Shown: positions 16,977-26,002 of the stretch, one piece after another
Layout of the letters: each line of letters opens with the position of its first letter
How positions within the stretch are numbered: the first letter of the stretch is position 1
DNA from: Hoylesella loescheii
GTDB lineage: Bacteria > Bacteroidota > Bacteroidia > Bacteroidales > Bacteroidaceae
Length of the DNA: 50,964 nucleotides
Assembly (NCBI GenBank): GCA_021531755.1
Contig: JADYUK010000019.1
Coordinates: 1 to 50,964 of the forward strand
Reading direction: 5' to 3'
Made by a program: the position numbers and the translations under genes
The notes under the pieces: generated by a model
Told to the model about the DNA's origin: nothing
Seen by the model: the letters and a program-made list of their open reading frames with translations, nothing else
Database searches by the model: none

Positions 16977-17024
16977 AACAGGAGGCAGGAGCAGCCAATA
17001 ACAGAGCTGCTCCTGCTTCCTGTT
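16977..17024. terminator. Strong hairpin between convergent genes
   Basis: AACAGGAGGCAGGAGCAGC (16977-16995) pairs with GCTGCTCCTGCTTCCTGTT (17006-17024), 18 of 19 positions, followed by TT. It separates the plus-strand SGNH gene from the minus-strand phosphopantetheinyl transferase. The rest of 16759-17172 shows no gene. Confidence 0.8.
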
Positions 17025-17172
17025 TTCTCGTAGACACTATTGTGAGTCTCGTTCGCTTGACAATATGGAATGGTCGGGGAGAGAGGATATGACGCTGTGG
17101 AAATGGTATGTTTATGGGGAGGCTGATAGGGTCTGGCACGGGAAGAAGCCTGCGCCACCCACGGTTGTGGCA

Positions 17173-17748
17173 TCATAGCCAATGGGCATGTGTGCAAACA
17201 TATCCCACCTGCCGGCATACTATGGTGTCGAAGACAACCTTACCATCATACGTGTCGAGTATGGTCTTCATATCGTCCGATATGCCTGTCCCGATGAGTT
17301 TCAAGAGAGCTTCCTTCTTTGTCCAGAGCACAGTAAAGACGAGGTCGGCATCACCCTCGGCTATCTCAGACAACTCCTTCTCTGACATGGTGTGCTCAGC
17401 AACCGGCCGCTTGTACCGCCCGAGACACTCTATATCCACTCCCACAGGGCGGCTGTCGACGACACATGCGACAGCCCGACGGCAATGGCTCAGGTTGAAA
17501 TGTATATCCTCATGGCCGGCGAGTGATGGCTTCCCATGCTCCCCGATATCGAAGGCGAGAGGCTCCCTTATGCCATAATGCTCACACAGCATTTCCTGCA
17601 ACAGCTTGTAGGCCATGGCTGACTCACGCTGCTGAGAGGGGCTCTTGATTCTAAGGACCTTCTCCCTGCGCCACTCTGGCATATCCTTGAGAATGTGCTG
17701 AAGCTGCCCGCTAGTCATCAGGCCGGGCTCGTCGGCTATCCTTAACAT
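17173..17748 (-). CDS. 4'-phosphopantetheinyl transferase (Sfp type)
   Basis: This enzyme moves the phosphopantetheine arm of CoA onto a serine of acyl or peptidyl carrier proteins, turning apo-carriers into the active form. The 191-residue product carries the Sfp-superfamily motifs in order: HGKPSL (about 89-94), HFNLSH (about 102-107), VGVDIECL (about 122-129; Asp and Glu bind magnesium) and WTKKEALLKLIGTG (about 162-175; Glu and Lys at the active site). The gene starts 7 bases inside rsmA, so the two are translationally coupled. The carrier it serves is not in the window. The last residues (VGYVCTHAHWL) look normal. Confidence 0.9.
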   Translation of the reverse strand: MLRIADEPGLMTSGQLQHILKDMPEWRREKVLRIKSPSQQRESAMAYKLLQEMLCEHYGIREPLAFDIGEHGKPSLAGHEDIHFNLSHCRRAVACVVDSRPVGVDIECLGRYKRPVAEHTMSEKELSEIAEGDADLVFTVLWTKKEALLKLIGTGISDDMKTILDTYDGKVVFDTIVCRQVGYVCTHAHWL

Positions 17749-18578
17749 GCCTGTCCCTCCACGTTGCTGTCCTTTATGGGGCTGTCTCCCAACTGTTCTG
17801 CCACCATGTTTGTGAGGGTGACGAACTCCTTGACGGTAAGCTGCTCAGGGCGGCGCGTCATGATAGGGTCAGTGAAGAACTCGTCCGAGGCTTTCACATC
17901 GCCATTGAATATCTGCCTAAGCGAGACGCGCAGCATCTTGCGGCGCTGGTTGAAGACTGTCTTCACGACACGTCTGAAGAGTTTCTCGTCACACCCGAGG
18001 TCGGTGACATTGTTCCTTGTCATGCGTATGACGGCCGACTTCACCTTTGGAGGTGGGTTGAAGACTGTCTCGTCGACAGTGAAGAGATACTCCGTGTCAT
18101 ACCATGCCTGTATCATGACCGACAGGATACCGTAGGCCTTATTGCCTGGCTCGGAGGCTATGCGGAGTGCGACCTCGCGCTGTATCATGCCTGTGCAGCA
18201 TGGTATGAGGTCTTTGTTGTCGAGCATCTTGAAAAATATCTGCGACGAGATGTCATAGGGATAATTACCGGTCAAGACAAACTGCTGGCCTCCGAAGACT
18301 TCGTTGAGGTCCATACGCAGGAAATCGCCCGATATGATGCTGTCCTTGAAGTCTGGCCACCGCTCATTGAGATACGCCACACTCTCCTGGTCTATCTCAA
18401 CCACCTTGAACGGCCGTGGCTTCGTCTTCAGGTATTGTGTCATGACACCCATGCCCGGTCCTATCTCGAGGACTGGTATATCAGGCGATGCGTCGACGGT
18501 GTCTGCTATGCGGCGTGCTATGCCAAGGTCGGTAAGGAAATGCTGTCCGAGTTGTTTCTTAGCTTTTACTTGTCTCAT
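17742..18578 (-). CDS. rsmA: 16S rRNA dimethyladenosine transferase
   Basis: RsmA (KsgA) dimethylates two adjacent adenosines near the 3' end of 16S rRNA, using S-adenosylmethionine, during small-subunit maturation. The 278-residue product opens with KKQLGQHFLTD, then has the SAM site VLEIGPGMGVMTQYL (about 36-50), the acidic residue in VVEIDQES (about 59-66) and the adenosine-binding motif TGNYPYDIS (about 104-111, where many relatives have NLPY). The NPPPKVKSAVIRM segment and the C-terminal helical domain are present. It overlaps the phosphopantetheinyl transferase downstream and lies behind aroB on the same strand. Confidence 0.96.
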   Translation of the reverse strand: MRQVKAKKQLGQHFLTDLGIARRIADTVDASPDIPVLEIGPGMGVMTQYLKTKPRPFKVVEIDQESVAYLNERWPDFKDSIISGDFLRMDLNEVFGGQQFVLTGNYPYDISSQIFFKMLDNKDLIPCCTGMIQREVALRIASEPGNKAYGILSVMIQAWYDTEYLFTVDETVFNPPPKVKSAVIRMTRNNVTDLGCDEKLFRRVVKTVFNQRRKMLRVSLRQIFNGDVKASDEFFTDPIMTRRPEQLTVKEFVTLTNMVAEQLGDSPIKDSNVEGQAC

Positions 18579-18636
18579 AAATGGTCTGTAGTGATAGTGG
18601 TGAGGTGGCCGTCAGCCTGACGGGATGGGGTATATA

Positions 18637-18724
18637 GAGCAGGGGGAGAATGGGGATGACTCCATGAGGGAGATTATATGGAGCAGGGGGAGAATGGGGA
18701 TGACTCCATGAGGGAGATTATATG
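18637..18724. repeat. Perfect 44-bp tandem duplication
   Basis: 18637-18680 and 18681-18724 are identical 44-base units beginning GAGCAGGGGGAGAATGGGGA and ending in ATTATATG. They lie in the 173-base gap between rsmA and aroB. Being identical they are recent or kept alike, and copy number probably varies between strains. Confidence 0.92.
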
Positions 18725-18751
18725 TGGCAGGGAGATAAAGGAGTGGCTGAC

Positions 18752-19840
18752 TTAACACTCACGGTAGAAGTCAAGAGCCTCGTATATCTCGTCGCGCGTG
18801 GCAGTCTGGTTTATCATCACTCCGCCTATTCCTGAGAGGAGGGTGAAGTTGATTGTGCCCGCCGTGTTCTTCTTGTCGTGTGTCATAAGCTCGAAGAGTG
18901 TCGGGTAGTCATCACATGTTATGGGCATCTTGCCATAGTACTCCTTTATGTAACGCACTGTCTCGTGCATGATTTCTGTTGGGAAACCTGTCTTCACGCA
19001 TGACAGGAAGAGCTCACAGACTATGCCGTAGGCGACAGCATAGCCATGGGGAATAGGCCCGACTCCAGCAGCCTTGTTCCCGTCTGTGCGCTGTCCACAG
19101 GCCATGGCGAAGCTCTCAAAAGCATGGCCTACAGTATGCCCGAGGTTAAGCGCCTTGCGCAGCCCATGCTCCAAGGGGTCGACCTCGACGACATGCTCCT
19201 TAACGGCTACCGACTCTGCCACCATCCGTTGAAGCGCTGTGAGGTTGGGATTGGCGATGTCATAATCCACGAGTTCTCTCCACATCGACTCGGTATCTGG
19301 GTTTATGAGACCGTGCTTGAGCATCTCAGCGTATCCCGAGCGCATCTCTGTATCGGGGAGAGTGGCGAGGAACTGTGTGTCAAGGATAACGACATCTGAA
19401 GTGTTGAAGACTCCAACCTCGTTCTTCAGGCCTCCGAAATTTATACCTGTCTTACCGCCTACCGAGGCATCGACGAGTGAGAGCAGCGTTGTCGGGATAT
19501 TTATGAAGTGTATGCCACGCTTGAATGTCGATGCCGCGAAGCCTCCAAGGTCTGTCACCATCCCGCCGCCGAGATTCACCATCATCGAGTGGCGTGTGGC
19601 ACTGCCACGCTGCAGGCTCTCCCATACACTAGCAAGAGCGTCAAGACTCTTATACGTGTCGCCCGCCTTTATCGTTATCAGTGTGGCTGTAGAGAGACAG
19701 CCGTATCCCCTAAGAAGAGGCCAGCAGAGTGACGCTGTGTTCTCGTCGCACAAGACAAAGAGCCTGTCAGGGGAGACTCGGGCGATGGATTCGGATATAT
19801 GCTGTTCGAGGGATGTGGATATTATGACTTCCTGTTTCAT
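18752..19840 (-). CDS. aroB: 3-dehydroquinate synthase
   Basis: AroB closes the ring of DAHP to 3-dehydroquinate, the second step of the shikimate pathway to aromatic amino acids. The 362-residue product shows the NAD-binding segment GGGMVTDLGGFAASTFKRG, the substrate loop ASVGGKTGINF, metal-binding residues in LGHTVGHAFE and HGYAVAYG, and the conserved KKNTAGTINF near the end. The start at 19840 (MKQEVIISTSLEQ) is chosen over an in-frame ATG at 19939. That one would lie across a good promoter (19926-19956) and adds residues foreign to the family. The length from 19840 matches normal AroB. Confidence 0.95.
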   Translation of the reverse strand: MKQEVIISTSLEQHISESIARVSPDRLFVLCDENTASLCWPLLRGYGCLSTATLITIKAGDTYKSLDALASVWESLQRGSATRHSMMVNLGGGMVTDLGGFAASTFKRGIHFINIPTTLLSLVDASVGGKTGINFGGLKNEVGVFNTSDVVILDTQFLATLPDTEMRSGYAEMLKHGLINPDTESMWRELVDYDIANPNLTALQRMVAESVAVKEHVVEVDPLEHGLRKALNLGHTVGHAFESFAMACGQRTDGNKAAGVGPIPHGYAVAYGIVCELFLSCVKTGFPTEIMHETVRYIKEYYGKMPITCDDYPTLFELMTHDKKNTAGTINFTLLSGIGGVMINQTATRDEIYEALDFYREC

Positions 19841-19925
19841 CTGTATCGTGGTTTGCAATGGTTTTGGCGCGGATGGGTCGAGACACTCCATCCCCGCTTC
19901 AGGTTGTATATTGGGGTTGTCTATG

Positions 19926-19956
19926 CAAAAGTAATACAAATATCTGACATCACAAA
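19926..19956 (-). promoter_or_regulatory. Promoter of aroB
   Basis: On the minus strand TTTG (19956-19953) and TACTTTTG (19933-19926) are 19 bases apart, a good Bacteroidota promoter. It leaves a leader of about 80 bases before the ATG at 19840 and argues against the longer open frame. Confidence 0.8.
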
Positions 19957-20448
19957 ATAAATGTCTCTATTTTCGCCATCCAGCAGCTTTTGTGGAGAGT
20001 ATGGGCCCATAATAGTATCATAGAGACAAATCTGCAGATGGCTGGAGAATCAAAGACACAAGGGCCACACATTATTTATATTATAAGAGGCATTAAGGTT
20101 GATTTATGTATAATTAACTCTGGAAAGGACCGATTGTCAGACATTTTTCTATATCTTTGCATCAGACATGAGAGCTGAATGTATCATTGAAAGCAGAAGA
20201 TAATCGTTGAACCCAATCGGCCATTTAACCGCAAACGTATGTTTTTGGAGAATATCATGAAAGTTCCTAATACGTTTCATCTCTCTGAGCACTATCTTCT
20301 CTCCCATCCTCTTACTGGCATAACGGGCTGTGTCGTGGATTGAGAGGAGCAATATGGCACACAGACAATCAGTAAACAAGTTGACAGGGTGACGGGATGG
20401 ATTAGGAATCTGATGACCGGTATGGGTTGAAAAAAACAACCATGAGAC
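19957..20448. other. Leader region of the DUF389 gene
   Basis: About 490 bases without a firm gene. TATCTTTG at 20152-20159 is a plausible -7 box on the plus strand, with only a weak ATTG-type -33. It would give a leader of about 285 bases. A 34-codon frame (20239-20343, MFLENIMKVPNTFHLSEHY...) begins about 75 bases after the predicted start and could be a leader peptide or small protein, but this is weak. Confidence 0.4.
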
Positions 20449-21789
20449 ATGAAAGACTTTAATATTATAAACCAGATAAAGGCTTATTTCATCGTCAGCC
20501 AGGACATGGAGGACGAGAAGGAGACGATACGACAGATAACACAGGGTGTCACATTCAGAGGGCCTACACTATGGGTGCTAGTCTTCGCCATATTCATAGC
20601 ATCGTTAGGCCTTAATGTCAACTCTACCGCTGTCATAATTGGCGCCATGCTCATATCGCCCCTTATGGGGCCAATCATCGGCATGGGGCTTGCTGTGGGC
20701 ATAAACGACATCAGTTTGCTGCGCACATCTGCCAAGAACTTCGCTGTCGCCACAGCCATCAGCGTGCTGACAGCGACAGTCTATTTCCTCATCTCTCCAC
20801 TCAGCGATGCCAGCTCAGAGCTCCTCGCCAGGACATCACCCACTCTGTATGATGTGCTCATAGCGACATGTGGCGGTGCTGCCGGCATCGTCGCATTGTG
20901 TACGAAAGGAAAGGGGAATGTCGTCCCGGGCGTGGCTATAGCAACAGCCCTGATGCCTCCACTGTGTACAGCGGGCTACGGACTGGCAACGGGACACCTG
21001 CTGTACTTCCTCGGGGCGTTCTACCTCTTCTTCATAAACACGGTGTTCATAAGCCTCTCAACATACATCGGAGTGAGGCTGATGGGATTCGAGAGACGTA
21101 AGTTCATGACACAGAAGGCTGAGCGCAAGGCACGGAGGATTATCATGGTTCTCGTCGTCGTGACTATACTGCCGGCAATCCTCATGACATACAGCATAGT
21201 GAGCAAGAGCATCATCGACAACAATATCAGCCGATTCGTGCACAACGAGCTGTCGCAACCGGGAACACAGATAATCTCATCGTCAATAGACAATGGGAAG
21301 TCAACACTAAGCCTCGTGGCTGTGGGGAGGGAGATAAACGACAGCACCGCAAGAAAGGCGGAGCGGATGATGGCTCAATACGGACTGGAGAAATACACTC
21401 TGAATATCATCCAGGGCGAGCAGGGGGACAGTCTGCTGAAACTTAACGACAAACTGAGCCAGATAACATCGACAAGAAGAAACGACCAGGATAAGCTGAT
21501 GGAGATGTCGGCAAAGATATCCGAACTGAACAAAGAGCTGGACGAGTATAAGAGATATGAGTCCATAACGCCTGAGATAAAAGGGGAGATGGCTATACTC
21601 TTCCCACAGGTTAAGACCATAAGCCTCGCGAAAACCACTGAGGCGGGACGAGACTCGGCTGCCGTAAGGCATTTCGTGGCTGCCATAATCACAACAACCG
21701 ACAAGAACGGAATGGCACTGAAAGACAAGGAGAGACTACAGCAATGGCTGAAAGAGCGTGTGAAGGCCGACAGTCTCGTGGTATATTGA
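20449..21789 (+). CDS. DUF389 (TIGR00341-type) multi-pass membrane protein
   Basis: A 446-residue membrane protein of unknown activity. Residues about 35-260 carry the DUF389 core with about six membrane helices, including STAVIIGAMLISPLMGPI and GAAGIVALCTKGKGNVVPGV ending in IATALMPPLCTAGYG. After the last helix (about 230-250, IIMVLVVVTILPAILMTYS) the C-terminal half is soluble. It holds a small domain (ISSSIDNGKSTLSLVAVGRE, then RKAERMMAQYGLEKY) followed by a coiled coil (about 335-375, KLMEMSAKISELNKELDEY) and a mixed tail. Family members have been suggested as transporters or stress proteins, but there is no clear substrate. Confidence 0.85.
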   Translation: MKDFNIINQIKAYFIVSQDMEDEKETIRQITQGVTFRGPTLWVLVFAIFIASLGLNVNSTAVIIGAMLISPLMGPIIGMGLAVGINDISLLRTSAKNFAVATAISVLTATVYFLISPLSDASSELLARTSPTLYDVLIATCGGAAGIVALCTKGKGNVVPGVAIATALMPPLCTAGYGLATGHLLYFLGAFYLFFINTVFISLSTYIGVRLMGFERRKFMTQKAERKARRIIMVLVVVTILPAILMTYSIVSKSIIDNNISRFVHNELSQPGTQIISSSIDNGKSTLSLVAVGREINDSTARKAERMMAQYGLEKYTLNIIQGEQGDSLLKLNDKLSQITSTRRNDQDKLMEMSAKISELNKELDEYKRYESITPEIKGEMAILFPQVKTISLAKTTEAGRDSAAVRHFVAAIITTTDKNGMALKDKERLQQWLKERVKADSLVVY

Positions 21790-22066
21790 CACCCCGGTGA
21801 ACCATGCATGCCCACAGTGCATACAGGATAACGGCAATACTATATGGACGGACAACAGGAGGGCTGGGCAGGATGTGACACAAGATGTCTGCGGGGACTG
21901 TTCTCCAAAGAACTGACATATGTCTGTAGAGAATCCCTTCAGCAGACTCCCCGAGCATGGCAGACAAGCTCATGATGACCTGAGGGGAGAAAAGGGGGAA
22001 AGACGGGAGAGCGGCCTAAGGACAGACTGAAGGATTGGAGGAAGACTGGACATGGATTAATGGAAA

Positions 22067-22107
22067 CGGGCGGAAACCTATGCCACATAAAGCATGGTTT
22101 CCGCCCG
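22067..22107. terminator. Terminator of pgk
   Basis: CGGGCGGAAACC (22067-22078) pairs with GGTTTCCGCCCG (22096-22107), with a further ATGC/GCAT inner stem. On the minus strand it is followed by TTTCC, so it suits pgk. The remainder of 21790-22179 holds no gene. Confidence 0.8.
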
Positions 22108-22179
22108 TAAGCTATATTTGATTCCATAAAAGGCTATGCCGCACACCACTGACGGCAACAGCACGATGCCTTTGGGATA

Positions 22180-23424
22180 TTAGCCTTGGATAGCAGCAAC
22201 ACCTGGGAGCACCTTGCCCTCGATAGCCTCAAGGAGAGCGCCACCACCTGTTGAGATGTAAGACACCTTGTCTGCAAGGCCAAACTTATTGACACAAGCG
22301 ACAGAGTCTCCACCACCGATGAGAGAGAATGCACCCTCTGCTGTCGCCTCAGCGATAGCATTGCCGATAGCGCGTGAGCCATCACAGAAGTTGTCAAACT
22401 CGAACACTCCGGCAGGACCATTCCAAAGGATAGTCTTGCAGCCCTTGATAGCCTCAGCGAAGAGCTTCTGTGCCTCAGGTCCTGCATCAAGACCCTCAAG
22501 GTCGGCAGGGATAGCGTTAGCAGGACAAACGCTCTGTGGGGCGTCATTGCTGAACTCAGGAGCGCAGATAGCATCAGGAGCCATGACGAGCTCCACACCA
22601 TTCTTCTTGGCAAGCTCCTCAACACCAAGAGCGACATCAAGCTTGTCAAGCTCGCAGATAGACTTGCCGACCTCACCGTTATGTGCCTTGGCGAATGTAT
22701 ATGTCATACCGCCACAGAGGATGAGCTTGTCAACCTTGCCAAGGAGATTCTCGATGATACCAATCTTTGATGACACCTTAGAGCCACCCATGATAGCGAT
22801 GAATGGGCGCTTGATATCGCCAAGGACAGCATCAACAGCAGCAACCTCTTTCTCCATAAGGAGACCGAGCATCTTGTTCTCTGCATCAAAGTAGTCAGCG
22901 ATAACTGCTGTAGAGGCGTGCTTGCGGTGTGCTGTGCCGAAAGCATCCATAACATAGCAGTCAGCGTATGAGGCGAGAGTCTTAGCGAACTCCTTCTGGC
23001 GTGCCTTCATCTCCTTCTTTGCCTCGTCGTATGCAGGGTCTGCCTTGTCAATGCCGACAGGCTTGCCTTCCTCCTCTGGATAGTAGCGGAGATTCTCAAG
23101 GAGAAGCACCTCGCCTGGCTTGAGAGCTGCAGCAGCCTCCTGTGCCTTCGCACAGTCAGGAGCGAACTTAACCTCTACGCCAAGGGCAGCAGATACAGCG
23201 TCAACAATCTGTGAGAGTGAGAGCTCTGGCTTCACCTTGCCCTTCGGCTTACCCATGTGTGACATGATGATAAGCGCGCCACCCTTCTCAAGAATGAGCT
23301 TGAGAGTTGGGAGAGCACCGCGGATACGTGTGTCGTCTGTAATCTTGCCATCCTGGAGAGGCACATTGAAGTCAACTCGTACAATGGCCTTCTTGCCATT
23401 GAAATCATACTGGTTAATTGTCAT
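22180..23424 (-). CDS. pgk: Phosphoglycerate kinase
   Basis: Pgk transfers phosphate from 1,3-bisphosphoglycerate to ADP, the first ATP-making step of glycolysis, in the cytosol. The 414-residue product has the N-terminal substrate site [15 protein letters not shown] with [38 protein letters not shown], the hinge region [19 protein letters not shown], the nucleotide site [13 protein letters not shown] and the C-terminal [17 protein letters not shown] loop. Length and order are standard. It stands alone with its own promoter box and terminator. Long open frames on the opposite strand come from its biased codon use and are not genes. Confidence 0.98.
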   Translation of the reverse strand: MTINQYDFNGKKAIVRVDFNVPLQDGKITDDTRIRGALPTLKLILEKGGALIIMSHMGKPKGKVKPELSLSQIVDAVSAALGVEVKFAPDCAKAQEAAAALKPGEVLLLENLRYYPEEEGKPVGIDKADPAYDEAKKEMKARQKEFAKTLASYADCYVMDAFGTAHRKHASTAVIADYFDAENKMLGLLMEKEVAAVDAVLGDIKRPFIAIMGGSKVSSKIGIIENLLGKVDKLILCGGMTYTFAKAHNGEVGKSICELDKLDVALGVEELAKKNGVELVMAPDAICAPEFSNDAPQSVCPANAIPADLEGLDAGPEAQKLFAEAIKGCKTILWNGPAGVFEFDNFCDGSRAIGNAIAEATAEGAFSLIGGGDSVACVNKFGLADKVSYISTGGGALLEAIEGKVLPGVAAIQG

Positions 23425-23495
23425 AATACCTAAAATAAATATGTGAATTGTGGATTGATTGACATCTCTATTCTTTCAGCAATATCTTTGATATG

Positions 23496-23503
23496 CAAAA
23501 TTA
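23496..23503 (-). promoter_or_regulatory. -7 element of pgk
   Basis: TAATTTTG read on the minus strand, about 70 bases upstream of the pgk ATG. The sequence further upstream is AT-rich without a clear TTTG -33 box. Confidence 0.55.
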
Positions 23504-23663
23504 ATGTTTTTTTTTGTAATTTCATTATTCACCACTCTTTTTTTATATAAATTAAGGTACAGTGCAAATATTTCCAATGAGACAATTATCATCGTGGAGT
23601 ATCATGACTACATAAAGAAAGGAAGAGCGTGGCTCATAAACAAGGAAACTGGCCGACATGAGG

Positions 23664-23731
23664 AGAAGCACAACAAACCATGGGGAGGAACACAATAAAC
23701 CATGGGGGAGGAACACAATAAACCATGGTGG
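23664..23731. repeat. Three tandem 22-23-bp repeats
   Basis: Three successive units of the form (G)GAACACAATAAACCATGGG(G) lie between pgk and the lipoprotein gene. The first is diverged (AGCACAACAAACC). This is a small tandem array with no visible gene. The rest of the 23425-23870 gap is AT-rich regulatory sequence for both flanking genes. Confidence 0.8.
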
Positions 23732-23821
23732 AAACATACCATAAAAGCTCATAACGGAAACCAAAGGCGTGAAAAACAGTAAAATTTCCACCCAATGCTT
23801 GGTTATGATAAAAAAATTATC

Positions 23822-23829
23822 TATTTTTG
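23822..23829 (+). promoter_or_regulatory. -7 element for the lipoprotein-pyrK genes
   Basis: TATTTTTG fits TAnnTTTG and lies about 40 bases before the ATG at 23871. A CTTGG lies roughly where the -33 box should be. Confidence 0.5.
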
Positions 23830-23870
23830 TCGGTTAATAACGCATACAGCCAATTTATCTTAAACAGAAC

Positions 23871-24239
23871 ATGAAAACCAGACAAGCATTTTTAGCCCTC
23901 GCCCTGTGTGCAGCAGCCTTGACATCATGCGGCTCGGCACAGAGCTCGCTCAACGCCCTGCGCTCGCTTAACGAAGACCTCCGTGACAACAGCGTACGCT
24001 TCACCGCAAAGGACTGGCGTGCGGCACAGGAGAGACTGAACAAGATTCAGGAGAATATGAAACGCTATGAATACACAGCGGAGGAAATGCGCGAGATAGG
24101 AAAGCTGAAAGCCAGCTGCTACGTATATATGGGCAAGAACACAGTGGAGACTGCCGTCGGCGACGCCATGCGTACTGTCAATGAAGTGCGAGGAGCTGCC
24201 GAGGGTATTAAGGATGCTATAAAAGAGATAAAGAAATGA
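23871..24239 (+). CDS. Small helical lipoprotein, unknown function
   Basis: A 122-residue lipoprotein. Residues 1-20 are a type II signal peptide with the lipobox LTSC, so the mature protein begins at Cys20 and sits in the envelope. The rest is predicted almost all helical and charged (RSLNEDLRDNSVRFTAKDW, RLNKIQENMKRYEYTAEEM), with a short hydrophobic-glycine stretch near the end (EVRGAAEGIKDAIKEIKK). No family is recognised with confidence. The stop overlaps the pyrK start (ATGA), so it is translationally coupled to a pyrimidine gene, an odd partnership. Confidence 0.75.
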   Translation: MKTRQAFLALALCAAALTSCGSAQSSLNALRSLNEDLRDNSVRFTAKDWRAAQERLNKIQENMKRYEYTAEEMREIGKLKASCYVYMGKNTVETAVGDAMRTVNEVRGAAEGIKDAIKEIKK

Positions 24240-24997
24240 GAAAATACCAGATTGACCTTCGCGTATCCGCTGTAGAGCATATCAACGAGAAATATGTACT
24301 CATAAGGCTCACAGACGACAAACCTCTGCCAGAGATGATACCTGGACAGTTTGTGGAAATCAAGGTTGAGGGCTCACAGACAACATTCCTCCGCCGCCCT
24401 ATATCCATACATTATGTAGACAGGGAGAAGAATGAGTTGTGGCTTCTCGTTGCTGTTGTGGGCCAGGGGACAAGGGCAATGGCGTCCCTGTCGGCAGGCG
24501 ACACGATGAACCTGGTATTGCCTCTCGGCAATGGGTTCACTATATCTGCCCGCAAGACATTGCTCGTCGGAGGTGGAGTTGGTGTCGCACCGCTACTCTA
24601 TGCCGGCAAAGCCATCCGGGAGGCAGGAGGAGAGCCAGTATTCCTCCTTGGCGCCCGCTCGGCTAAGGATCTTCTTGAGATTGAGCGCTTCCGTGCCATC
24701 GGACGCGTGCTTACCACAACAGAGGACGGCTCGGATGGAGAGAGGGGATTTGTCACAGACCATTCCGTTTGGGAGAAAGAGCCATTCCAGATGATATCTG
24801 TCTGCGGACCAAAACCTATGATGGTGGCCGTGGCAAGAAAAGCAAGGGAGAAGAATATCCCATGTGAGGTGTCGCTCGAGAATATGATGGCATGCGGACT
24901 CGGGGCATGCCTCTGCTGTGTGGAGAACACAACAGATGGAAACGTGTGTGTCTGCAAGGAGGGTCCAATATTCAGCACAGACAAGCTGAAATGGTAA
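24236..24997 (+). CDS. pyrK: Dihydroorotate dehydrogenase electron-transfer subunit PyrK
   Basis: PyrK carries electrons between the PyrD flavin and NAD in class 1B dihydroorotate dehydrogenase, in pyrimidine synthesis. The 253-residue product has a ferredoxin-reductase fold: FLRRPISIHYVD (FAD), GQGTRAMASLSAGD, LLVGGGVGVAPLLYAGKAI (NAD side) and SVCGPKPMM. It ends with a 2Fe-2S site built from the cysteines of MACGLGACLCCV and VCVCKEGP. The length is usual. Its ATG overlaps the upstream lipoprotein stop, and pyrD follows after 93 bases. Confidence 0.95.
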   Translation: MRKYQIDLRVSAVEHINEKYVLIRLTDDKPLPEMIPGQFVEIKVEGSQTTFLRRPISIHYVDREKNELWLLVAVVGQGTRAMASLSAGDTMNLVLPLGNGFTISARKTLLVGGGVGVAPLLYAGKAIREAGGEPVFLLGARSAKDLLEIERFRAIGRVLTTTEDGSDGERGFVTDHSVWEKEPFQMISVCGPKPMMVAVARKAREKNIPCEVSLENMMACGLGACLCCVENTTDGNVCVCKEGPIFSTDKLKW

Positions 24998-25090
24998 GGA
25001 CAGCCCCCTTGTGCGGCTAACATCGCCATGAGATAATAAAGAATCATCCACCCCACCATCCACCGACAACAACAAAACTGAGAAAAGAAG

Positions 25091-26002
25091 ATGGCAACAC
25101 TAAATGTCAACATAGGAGCATTAGAGCTCAAGAATCCGGTCATGACCGCAAGTGGCACATTCGGCTATGGCCTTGAATTCGCTGACCTCGTGCCTCTCGA
25201 TGAGATTGGAGGCATCATAGTAAAAGGAACAACCCTGAAGCCAAGACAGGGCAACGACTACCCACGTATGGCAGAGACGCCACAGGGAATGCTGAACTGT
25301 GTCGGCCTGCAGAATAAGGGGGTGGACTATTTCTGCTCAGAGATCTATCCGAAGATAAAGGATATCGACTCACAGATGATTGTCAACGTCAGCGGTTCGT
25401 CGCCAGAGGATTACGCTGAGTGTGCAAGAAGAGTCGGCACACTTGACAACATTCGTGCTATAGAACTGAACATCTCATGCCCTAATGTGAAGGATGGAGG
25501 CATGGCTTTCGGTGTGACATGCGAGGGGGCGGCAAGCGTGGTGCGCGCCGTGCGTAAAGCCTACGCCAAGACCTTGATAGTGAAGCTCTCGCCCAATGTC
25601 ACAAGCATAACAGACATAGCCAAGGCAGTGGAGGCAGAAGGGGCAGACAGCGTATCGCTGATAAACACCCTCATGGGCACAAGCATAGACATAGAGCGCC
25701 GGCGCTTCAACCTGTCGATAGGCACAGGTGGACTATCAGGGCCTTGTGTCAAACCTGTCGCACTCCGCATGGTTTACCAGGTGGCCAATGCGGTGAAGAT
25801 TCCTGTCATCGGACTTGGAGGCATATCGACAGCTGAGGATGCCATAGAATTCCTCATGGCCGGAGCGACAGCTATAGAGATAGGCACAGCAAACTTCATT
25901 GACCCTGCCGTGACAAAGAAGGTGAAGGATGGAATAAACACATGGCTCGACAGACACGGGATAGGCGACGTGAAGGAAATAATAGGCACTGTAGGAAAAT
26001 GA
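25091..26002 (+). CDS. pyrD: Dihydroorotate dehydrogenase, class 1B catalytic subunit
   Basis: PyrD oxidises dihydroorotate to orotate in pyrimidine synthesis. The 303-residue TIM barrel has [16 protein letters not shown] at the N-terminus and [16 protein letters not shown] with [11 protein letters not shown]. The core [13 protein letters not shown] contains the active-site cysteine typical of class 1. Further on are VKLSPNVT, the [20 protein letters not shown] phosphate loop and AIEIGTANF. Together with the PyrK encoded just upstream it forms the NAD-dependent class 1B enzyme. Its stop overlaps the start of a nuclease gene by the ATGA type. Confidence 0.97.
   Translation: MATLNVNIGALELKNPVMTASGTFGYGLEFADLVPLDEIGGIIVKGTTLKPRQGNDYPRMAETPQGMLNCVGLQNKGVDYFCSEIYPKIKDIDSQMIVNVSGSSPEDYAECARRVGTLDNIRAIELNISCPNVKDGGMAFGVTCEGAASVVRAVRKAYAKTLIVKLSPNVTSITDIAKAVEAEGADSVSLINTLMGTSIDIERRRFNLSIGTGGLSGPCVKPVALRMVYQVANAVKIPVIGLGGISTAEDAIEFLMAGATAIEIGTANFIDPAVTKKVKDGINTWLDRHGIGDVKEIIGTVGK

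Noticed and set aside
16829..17218. 129-codon open frame on the minus strand
   Set aside because: It spans a strong terminator hairpin and overlaps the phosphopantetheinyl transferase; no family resemblance.
20149..20439. 96-codon minus-strand frame
   Set aside because: It needs a TTG start, is antisense to the DUF389 leader and shows no family resemblance.
22134..22955. Long open frames on both strands within pgk
   Set aside because: They follow from codon bias of a strongly conserved gene and have no protein character.
23504..23698. 64-codon plus-strand frame
   Set aside because: It lies in AT-rich regulatory DNA and runs into tandem repeats.
23664..23731. CRISPR array
   Set aside because: The short tandem units have no spacers of constant length and no cas genes are near.
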